64,000 nucleotides of DNA from Lachnospiraceae bacterium (GTDB taxonomy: Bacteria > Bacillota > Clostridia > Lachnospirales > Lachnospiraceae). A model generated the notes under the pieces. The model was not told where the DNA came from, did no database searches, and saw nothing but the letters and a program-made list of their open reading frames with translations. The position numbers were made by a program, and so were the translations under genes. The stretch is taken from contig AP025573.1 in assembly GCA_022845895.1 (NCBI GenBank), positions 3,382,501 through 3,446,500 on the forward strand, in the 5' to 3' direction. Positions 58,518 to 64,000 of this stretch are shown here, piece after piece. How positions within the stretch are numbered: the stretch's first letter is position 1; every line of letters starts with the position of its first letter.

Positions 58518-59312
58518 TTATTTCTCCTTTTCCTTTGACTCTTTCTCTTTTCCCGGATAGATACATTCGATTCTGTTCTGTTCAAACTCCTGCAGCCATT
58601 GTCCGCCCGGCTTCCTGTCCGTCACAATCTTCGTCAGGTCAGTCCACTCGGCTACTTTTGTAAAAGCAATCTCTCCGAACTTGGAGCTGTCTGCCACGAG
58701 TATCCTCTCCTTTGCCGATCCAAGCATCATCTTCTTACTGTTCGCGTCCTGCTCGTCTGAATCCGTGATGCCTGCTTCCAGGCTGAGCCCTTTGCAGGAA
58801 ATGATTGCCTTGTCCACATGGTATGACTGGATCATGCGGTCGGTGTGCGGTCCTACAAGGGCGAACGACTTCTCCCTGGATACGCCGCCGGTGGAGATTA
58901 CGCTCCATTCGGGCATGTCAAACAGTTCCACGATAATCTCGACGGAATTCGTAATAACGGTGAGCTTCTTCTTTTCTTTGAGCGCCTTGGCTATGTACAC
59001 ATCCGTGGAACTGGCGTCCAGCATGATGGCCTCCCCGTCCCGGACCATCCCGACAATCAAATCTGCCATCTTCTGCTTTTCAACAATCTTCTGATTCTTC
59101 CTTATATTGAAGGGCAGGTCGAAGATGCTATGCTCGTTCAGCACCGCACCTCCGTAACTCTTTATGACGAGCCCGTCATTTTCCAGCTTCTCCAGATCCC
59201 TGCGTATCGTCTCCTCAGACACCTGGTACGCCTGGCTCAGCTCACTGACGACGACTCTCTTTTCCTTCTGCAGTCGTTCCAGTATGTCATTACGTCTTTC
59301 TATTGCAAGCAT
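58518..59312 (-). CDS. DeoR-family sugar-catabolism regulator
   Basis: 264 residues. Helix-turn-helix RVVVSELSQAYQVSEETIRR, then DLEKLENDGLV (about 18-48), and C-terminal sugar-phosphate-binding domain (EAIMLDASSTDVYIAKALKE, VALVG-like FALVGPHTDRMIQSYHVDKA). It is inside the operon it should control. GGAGG is 7 bases before ATG 59312. The very C-terminal EKEKESKEKEK is low complexity. Confidence 0.93.
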   Translation of the reverse strand: MLAIERRNDILERLQKEKRVVVSELSQAYQVSEETIRRDLEKLENDGLVIKSYGGAVLNEHSIFDLPFNIRKNQKIVEKQKMADLIVGMVRDGEAIMLDASSTDVYIAKALKEKKKLTVITNSVEIIVELFDMPEWSVISTGGVSREKSFALVGPHTDRMIQSYHVDKAIISCKGLSLEAGITDSDEQDANSKKMMLGSAKERILVADSSKFGEIAFTKVAEWTDLTKIVTDRKPGGQWLQEFEQNRIECIYPGKEKESKEKEK

Positions 59313-59336
59313 TCTAACACCTCCGAATCCTGTGTT

Positions 59337-60023
59337 CTACTTCTCTGTCTTATCCATGTCGGCAGGATGCCTTCCTGTAAGCCCATACTGCTTTCTCATG
59401 CCGTAGAGCCTCTTGACCTGCTCTTCATCAAGCACCTGCGGACCTCCCACCTGCATGGCCTGGTATAACAGCCGTGCGTAGAATTCCAGCGACTCCATCT
59501 TATGATAGGCGCCAAGGAGCGAGTCTCCATATGTGAGCGCACCATGGTTCTCAAGGAGAACAGCATCATAGTATGGAAGATATTCTGAGATTGCATCCGG
59601 TATCTCTTCCGTGGACGGCGTCCCATACTTTGCGAGGGGCACCGTGCCTAGCGCTATGACCGCTTCGGGCATGATGGGCTGCGTCAGTCCCATGCCTGAT
59701 ACGGCAAATGTTGTCGCATACATGGGATGTGCATGTACCACCGATCTGACATCTTCTCTCTCCTTATACACGCGCATATGCATCTTTATCTCAGAAGATG
59801 GCTTGAATCCTTCATTCGCTTCTATTACATTTCCTTTGGCATCAACTTTGCATATGTATTCCGGTGTCATAAAGCCTTTGCTGACTCCCGTCGGGGTACA
59901 TAAGAATTCGTCGTCATTTAATTTGACCGAAAAGTTGCCGTCATTTGCCGCAACCATTCCACGGTCGTATACCCTTTTCCCTATCTCGCACATCTCTTTC
60001 TTGATATCAAGTTCGCTCTGCAT
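59337..60023 (-). CDS. Class II AraD/FucA-type aldolase or epimerase
   Basis: 228 residues. EMCEIGKRVYDRGMVAANDG, NFSVKLNDDEFLCTPTGVSK, catalytic Glu region PSSEIKMHMRVYKERED, zinc VRSVVHAHPMYATTFAVSG and LLENHGALTYGDSLLGA, typical of L-fuculose-phosphate aldolase/ribulose-5-phosphate epimerase family. It is the first gene of the DeoR operon. Start ATG 60023 is 8 bases after AAGGAGG, whereas ATG 60029 is too near. Confidence 0.9.
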   Translation of the reverse strand: MQSELDIKKEMCEIGKRVYDRGMVAANDGNFSVKLNDDEFLCTPTGVSKGFMTPEYICKVDAKGNVIEANEGFKPSSEIKMHMRVYKEREDVRSVVHAHPMYATTFAVSGMGLTQPIMPEAVIALGTVPLAKYGTPSTEEIPDAISEYLPYYDAVLLENHGALTYGDSLLGAYHKMESLEFYARLLYQAMQVGGPQVLDEEQVKRLYGMRKQYGLTGRHPADMDKTEK

Positions 60024-60085
60024 GTACATATCCTCCTTATTCTGACATGGTTGGATTGTCTTTGTTTTTCGTTGTTTCTAAGTTG

Positions 60086-60114
60086 ATACTATCATACAAT
60101 TCAATGTAATTCAA
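60086..60114 (-). promoter_or_regulatory. Promoter of the AraD-DeoR-aldolase-kinase operon
   Basis: On the minus strand TTGAAT (60109-60114) and TAGTAT (60086-60091), 17 bases apart. AACAAC and AAACAA repeats on the minus strand just up- and downstream could be DeoR sites. Confidence 0.55.
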
Positions 60115-60171
60115 CTAAAACATATGTGGTTTTATGTTGTTTTTATAATTATTTGTAGCTTAAAGGCGCGC

Positions 60172-60218
60172 AAAAGGCAGGAGGCCGTCTCCCTGACCGC
60201 GGGAAACAGCCTCCTGCC
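60172..60218 (-). terminator. Terminator after the third FGGY kinase
   Basis: On the minus strand GGCAGGAGGC (60209-60218) pairs exactly with GCCTCCTGCC (60176-60185), with inner TCCC/GGGA pairing, then TTTTGCG. It starts 14 bases past the stop codon. Confidence 0.85.
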
Positions 60219-60231
60219 CTCCATATCCGGT

Positions 60232-61773
60232 CTACAGCTCCTGTGCTTTGGTAAGCGCTTTCATGTCTTCCTTCAGATGGCTGTAGATATTTTTATAAAG
60301 TCTGAAATACTCATTATATTTCTTGTGGTTTTCCTCATCCGGCATAATCTTCTTATCCAGAACCTGCCACTTCTTCACCTCTTCATATGTAAGAATTCCC
60401 GTACCGATTCCGGCCAGCATAACATCTCCCATGTTCGCTTCTACATCATAGATAGGGCAGACGACCGGATAGCCGGTCACATCGGCAAATATCTGCCGCC
60501 ATACTTTGGACTTCGTGACGCCTCCCGCGATAAGGATATATTCTCCCAAATCCTCTCCCGTCGCTTCCATGGCATCCCGCAGGCAATATGCAACCGCCTC
60601 CAGGAAGGCGCGGTAGATATGTCCCTTCGTATGCGTGAGGGACAGGCCTACTATCGTCCCTTTCGCGTCAGAATCCCACACCGGGCTTCTCTCACCCATA
60701 AAATATGGCAGTACGACCAGGCCTTCGCTGCCCGCCGGAATCTCTTCCGCCTGAGCGTTCAGCACATCGTATACGCTTGGTCCGCCGTTCTTCTGGTTCT
60801 CGACCTCCCACTGGCAGAGCGTATTCCGGAACCATTTGATAATGGCGCCTGCCGTGTTGCCCCCGGCGAAATAGTAGGAGAGATTCTTCGCATCATACAG
60901 GTACGGCCATATGATAAGCCCTTTCCCTTTTACCGGACGGTCGGAGATGAGCGCGGCGCACATGGACGTCCCTATCGCCGCCGCGTACACGCCTGCTTCA
61001 AATACGCCGAGCCCGATATTGGCAGCGCCGCAGTCGATTCCTCCCGCTATGACGGGAAGCCCTTCCCACAGGCCGATCTCTTCGGCCATCTCCTTTTTGA
61101 GGCCGCCGACGATATCTGTAGATTCTACTATACGCTGAGGCATCATAGACAGCGGGATATCCATGGCATCCAGCATTTCTTCGGACCATACGCGGTCGTT
61201 CATATCGAAGATGCCTCCGATATTGCCCGCGGAAGAATAATCGATGGCAACTTCCCCAGTAAGCTTGTATATCACATAATCATTCGGAGGGAGGAACAAT
61301 CTGGTCCGGGCCCAGTTCTCAGGCTCGTTATTCTTCATCCAGAGGATCTTCGTATATCCATAATAAGGATCTGCACCGTTATGGGTAATCTGGAGCAGCT
61401 TTTCCTCGCCGATATGGTCAAGCGCCCACTGCGTCTCCTTCTGGGCACGTCTGTCCATCCATATCATGCAAGGCCTTACAGGCTTCATCTCCTCGTCGAG
61501 GGGGATGCCGGAGCCGCCATACAATCCGCTGATGGCAATCCCCTTGATCTCTTCCTTTTTGACGCCGGATTCCTTCACCGCTTTTTCAACGGTCTTGCGG
61601 ATCGATTCTTTGGAAGCCTCATACCAGACGTCCGGCCACTGCTCTGCCCAGAGCGGCTTCGGCGTAAGCACGTCATATTCTTCCAGGTCCTGCGCGATCA
61701 GCCTGCCCTTCGTATCCATAAGAATCGTCTTAGTCCCCGATGTTCCAATGTCCGTTCCCAATAAATATTCCAT
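60232..61773 (-). CDS. FGGY-family sugar kinase (xylulokinase-like)
   Basis: 513 residues. LLGTDIGTSGTKTILMDTKG, IKGIAISGLYGGSGIPLDEE, PVIAGGIDCGAANIGLGVFE and IYRAFLEAVAYCLRDAMEAT, then ILIAGGVTKSKVWRQIFADV. Distinct from the other two FGGY kinases in the window. It follows an epimerase and an aldo/keto reductase, so its substrate is probably a ketose made by them. AGGAGGAG precedes ATG 61773. Confidence 0.92.
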   Translation of the reverse strand: MEYLLGTDIGTSGTKTILMDTKGRLIAQDLEEYDVLTPKPLWAEQWPDVWYEASKESIRKTVEKAVKESGVKKEEIKGIAISGLYGGSGIPLDEEMKPVRPCMIWMDRRAQKETQWALDHIGEEKLLQITHNGADPYYGYTKILWMKNNEPENWARTRLFLPPNDYVIYKLTGEVAIDYSSAGNIGGIFDMNDRVWSEEMLDAMDIPLSMMPQRIVESTDIVGGLKKEMAEEIGLWEGLPVIAGGIDCGAANIGLGVFEAGVYAAAIGTSMCAALISDRPVKGKGLIIWPYLYDAKNLSYYFAGGNTAGAIIKWFRNTLCQWEVENQKNGGPSVYDVLNAQAEEIPAGSEGLVVLPYFMGERSPVWDSDAKGTIVGLSLTHTKGHIYRAFLEAVAYCLRDAMEATGEDLGEYILIAGGVTKSKVWRQIFADVTGYPVVCPIYDVEANMGDVMLAGIGTGILTYEEVKKWQVLDKKIMPDEENHKKYNEYFRLYKNIYSHLKEDMKALTKAQEL

Positions 61774-61826
61774 TGTATCTCCTCCTAATCATCATTTCCT
61801 AATTGTTCTGCAATAACAGCTATCTA

Positions 61827-62840
61827 TCAAAGATTATTCGACTCGTCCTCGCCGTCCCAGATGTCCCTCCAGCTTTCGGCGCCTTCCCAGAGGAATACTT
61901 TTCCTTTGATAAGACGGGCGTTCCTGTCCGCTTTCTGCAGCATCTCCATCTCGGCATCTGTAAGAAAATCTTCTGTCGTACATCTTAAGTTGCCCGTATA
62001 TTCTTCCGGATAAACTGAAAAAGGAATGGGTACATGTCCCATCTGCACGGCCCATTTCACGCATATCTCAGCGGGATGGCAGTGGTGTGCCCGTGCGATT
62101 TCCTGAAGTTCCTCCATCTCGAATGTAACCACATCTCCTTCTTCCGTATCACGCTCCGGCCGGCACGGCGATCCCATCGGGCTGAAAGCAACCGGCAGGA
62201 TATTATGGCTGATACAGTATTCAAAAAGCTTCGGCTGCTGGAAGGTTGGATTGATCTCCACTTCCAGGACGACAGGCTTGATTCTGCACAGAGGCAGCAC
62301 CTGCTTAAGCTTCGTGATCGTCATATTAGACATGCCAAGACTTCTGACAATCCCCATGTCAACCAGTTGTTCCATCTGCCTCCACACCGACAGATACTCC
62401 TCCGCCGAAAACGGGACCGCATCCGGATTCCTGCCTTTAAGCCTGGCACCCGGAGCGTGGTAGTTCGGGAATGGCCAGTGCACCATATACACGTCTACAT
62501 AGTCAAGTCCAAGATCCCGGAGGCTCTTGGCACATGCGACAAGGACATCCCCCTGTCCGTGCATGTCATTCCAAAGCTTTGTCATTACGGTCAGCTCCTG
62601 CCGGCTGACGATCCCTTCCTCGAATGTGCGGGACAGCACCCGGCCGATATCTCTCTCATTGCCATAAGCTGCCGCACAGTCTAAAAGGCGGTATCCGGCT
62701 TTTATCGCTCCGTATACCGCATCGGCCACCTCCTCCGGCGTATACCGGTCATTGCCGAATGTCCCCATGCCGATACCGGGGATGACCATCCCGTTGCTCA
62801 GCCTTCTCTGTGGAACTGCCGCCGGATTCACACTCTCCAT
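61827..62840 (-). CDS. Aldo/keto reductase
   Basis: 337 residues. Catalytic tetrad visible: Asp in DCAAAYGNERDIGRVL with Tyr, Lys in VMTKLWNDMHGQ, His in VYMVHWPFPNYH. C-terminal NADPH-binding AVQMGHVPIPFSVYPEEYTG is less canonical. Start ATG 62840 (MESVNPAAVPQ) is 6 bases after AGGAGG; a 27-residue longer frame exists without a site. It sits between the allulose epimerase and FGGY kinase, so it probably reduces or oxidises a sugar of that pathway. Confidence 0.85.
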   Translation of the reverse strand: MESVNPAAVPQRRLSNGMVIPGIGMGTFGNDRYTPEEVADAVYGAIKAGYRLLDCAAAYGNERDIGRVLSRTFEEGIVSRQELTVMTKLWNDMHGQGDVLVACAKSLRDLGLDYVDVYMVHWPFPNYHAPGARLKGRNPDAVPFSAEEYLSVWRQMEQLVDMGIVRSLGMSNMTITKLKQVLPLCRIKPVVLEVEINPTFQQPKLFEYCISHNILPVAFSPMGSPCRPERDTEEGDVVTFEMEELQEIARAHHCHPAEICVKWAVQMGHVPIPFSVYPEEYTGNLRCTTEDFLTDAEMEMLQKADRNARLIKGKVFLWEGAESWRDIWDGEDESNNL

Positions 62841-62992
62841 ACGCATCCTCCTCATCCTCTGCCGGACAGACGGATGACAGGAGAATGCCATCCTGTATCC
62901 GCCCGGATTATTTGACTGCACTGATAAGTAAACTAGTTTTATAAAATCTATTTATATATTAAACCATTGTCAATATTCTGTCAATCCAAATT

Positions 62993-63865
62993 CTACGAAT
63001 TCCATTCCAGCATGTACTTCTGAAATTCCACCGCGCGTCTGGCATCTTCATCCAGCCTCGTCTCATCTGCTCCCCTGCTGATATCTCTCCACACCTTGAT
63101 ATCGGCTCCGACCTGGCCGCCCATGCGTACGAAAGGCTCCATGACTACCGTCCCGTCGTATCTGATATCGCGGAGGGCGTCGCCTATCTCACGCCACGGC
63201 GTGCGTCCTTTTCCGGGAACCATCCGGTTACATTCGCCTGTATGGAAATGTCCAAGGAGCTTTCCTGCACGGCGTATTGCATCTCCGATGCTGGATTCCT
63301 CGATATTCATATGGAACGTATCCAGCATGACCTTTACATTGTCCATGCCGACTTCTTCCACGAACTTTACGCCTTCCTCTGAAGTATTCAGGATATGGCT
63401 TTCAAAGCGGTTCAGCACCTCCATGCCCATATTGATACTATACCCGGCTGCTATCGGGGCCAGGTTCCGGATGCCTTCCACGCTCCGCTTCCAGTCTTCC
63501 GCCTTATCGGCAGCCGCGAAATCTACCGGCCAGTAAGAGTAGAGCGCTCCTCCTATGAGATGGATGTCGAGGGCCGCCATCACTTCAAACAGCTTCTTAT
63601 ACCATTCTAGCGCCTCTTCCCTTATCTGCGCATCTGAAGAACCTATATTGTGGTTGACGGTCGGTCCATACCCTGCCGTCAGTATAATCCCGTTGTCATC
63701 AGCGCACTTCTTCAGATTCATAACATCCTGCCGCGAGTAATCCGGCAGCGGCGCGGCTCCAATTTCCAGTATATCAAATCCAAGCTTCGCCACCTTCTCG
63801 ATATAGCGTTTATAATCTGCCGCCCACTCTTGTTCCCAATATGCGTAATAGATACCATGTTTCAT
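62993..63865 (-). CDS. D-allulose (psicose)/tagatose 3-epimerase
   Basis: 290 residues. HGIYYAYWEQEWAADYKRYI, then KLGFDILEIGAAPLPDYSRQ, LIGGALYSYWPVDF, MEVLNRFESHILNTSEEG, VKVMLDTFHMNIEESSIGDA, GHFHTGECNRMVPGKGRTPW and VVMEPFVRMGGQVGADIKVW. These contain the metal-binding Glu, Asp, His and Glu of clostridial D-psicose 3-epimerases, and the sequence is very close to the Clostridium scindens/bolteae enzymes. It interconverts D-fructose and D-allulose, or tagatose and sorbose. AAGGAGG is 7 bases before ATG 63865. Confidence 0.93.
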   Translation of the reverse strand: MKHGIYYAYWEQEWAADYKRYIEKVAKLGFDILEIGAAPLPDYSRQDVMNLKKCADDNGIILTAGYGPTVNHNIGSSDAQIREEALEWYKKLFEVMAALDIHLIGGALYSYWPVDFAAADKAEDWKRSVEGIRNLAPIAAGYSINMGMEVLNRFESHILNTSEEGVKFVEEVGMDNVKVMLDTFHMNIEESSIGDAIRRAGKLLGHFHTGECNRMVPGKGRTPWREIGDALRDIRYDGTVVMEPFVRMGGQVGADIKVWRDISRGADETRLDEDARRAVEFQKYMLEWNS

Positions 63866-63913
63866 TTTCGTTCCCTCCTTCAGGATATGTTTATATTGCC
63901 AGTCCTTCCCGTA

Positions 63914-64000
63914 TCACCGTACAGGATAGTGATATACTTTAATGTCAAATGACTTATGAATCATGTTCCTTGCCTCTTCCTTATCGGAAAATGCTCCGCG
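63914..64000 (-). CDS. C-terminal end of an unidentified gene (partial)
   Basis: On the minus strand the frame is open from the window edge and stops at TGA 63914. The 28 visible residues read RGAFSDKEEARNMIHKSFDI, then KVYHYPVR. It lies 48 bases before the epimerase start and so is probably in the same operon. The family cannot be told. Confidence 0.55.
   Translation of the reverse strand, partial: RGAFSDKEEARNMIHKSFDIKVYHYPVR

Noticed and set aside
60124-61764. 546-codon open frame on the plus strand opposite an FGGY kinase
   Set aside because: It is the complement-strand shadow of a clearly conserved kinase. It has no ribosome-binding site and an Arg/His/Ile-rich composition with no known motif.

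Overview
The window looks like a chromosome segment of a spore-forming anaerobic Firmicute, most likely a Lachnospiraceae member (Clostridium scindens/bolteae-like gut clostridium). Evidence: Clostridia-type content ([FeFe]-hydrogenase, rubrerythrin, minimal SUF genes, type III glutamine synthetase, a murB-rapZ-whiA-HPr block), spore-related proteins (an orphan Spo0A DNA-binding domain and a CwlC-like amidase), and a D-allulose 3-epimerase very close to the clostridial enzymes. Most genes lie on the minus strand. The genus is inferred from protein resemblance only.

Layout. 1-2350: end of an SH3 protein, two very small genes and two membrane proteins. 2385-6403: a SufC/SufB-type pair and a [FeFe]-hydrogenase whose reading frame runs into rubrerythrin. 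6575-7906: an AT-rich orphan DNA methyltransferase. 8146-17751: a decayed mobile-element segment. It holds a truncated XRE regulator, recombinase remnants, a NatAB-type ABC exporter with a methyltransferase, a wrecked MacB/FtsX exporter beside an intact BlaI/M56 pair, a second methyltransferase with a TetR regulator, an amber-interrupted cargo gene and an SprT-like protein. The last two share a repeated structured leader. 18064-18808: seven tRNA genes with a consensus promoter and a terminator. 18932-22405: housekeeping genes, an Asn-rich repeat protein, the Spo0A_C protein and a candidate small RNA.

22523-30160: a sugar-acid catabolic locus (TctABC transporter, DapA-like aldolase, KDPG aldolase fused to a VOC domain, DhaKL kinase) under a divergent IclR regulator. 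30211-41919: glutamine synthetase III with a probable attenuator leader, class II aldolase, tRNA-Glu, a sodium symporter, a lipid kinase, the murB-rapZ-whiA-Crh-like cluster, a CorC-like protein and a degenerate sigma factor. 42109-46579: a DUF5107/TPR protein, a small membrane protein, an amidase, a SAP-domain protein and an acetyltransferase. 46741-64000: a large carbohydrate island with a ribose-type ABC transporter, three FGGY kinases, two class II ketose-bisphosphate aldolases, an AraD-type aldolase, a polyol dehydrogenase, a PfkB kinase, an aldo/keto reductase, an allulose/tagatose epimerase, and RpiR and DeoR regulators.

Three near-identical palindromes of 42 to 84 bp with a T6A6 centre lie between genes at 4187, 21278 and 44114. 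The items most worth a second look are these palindromes, the candidate small RNA at 22322, the repeated leader at 16417 and 17042, the glnN leader, the His15-less HPr, the sigma-like protein without DNA-binding regions, and the hydrogenase-rubrerythrin reading frame.
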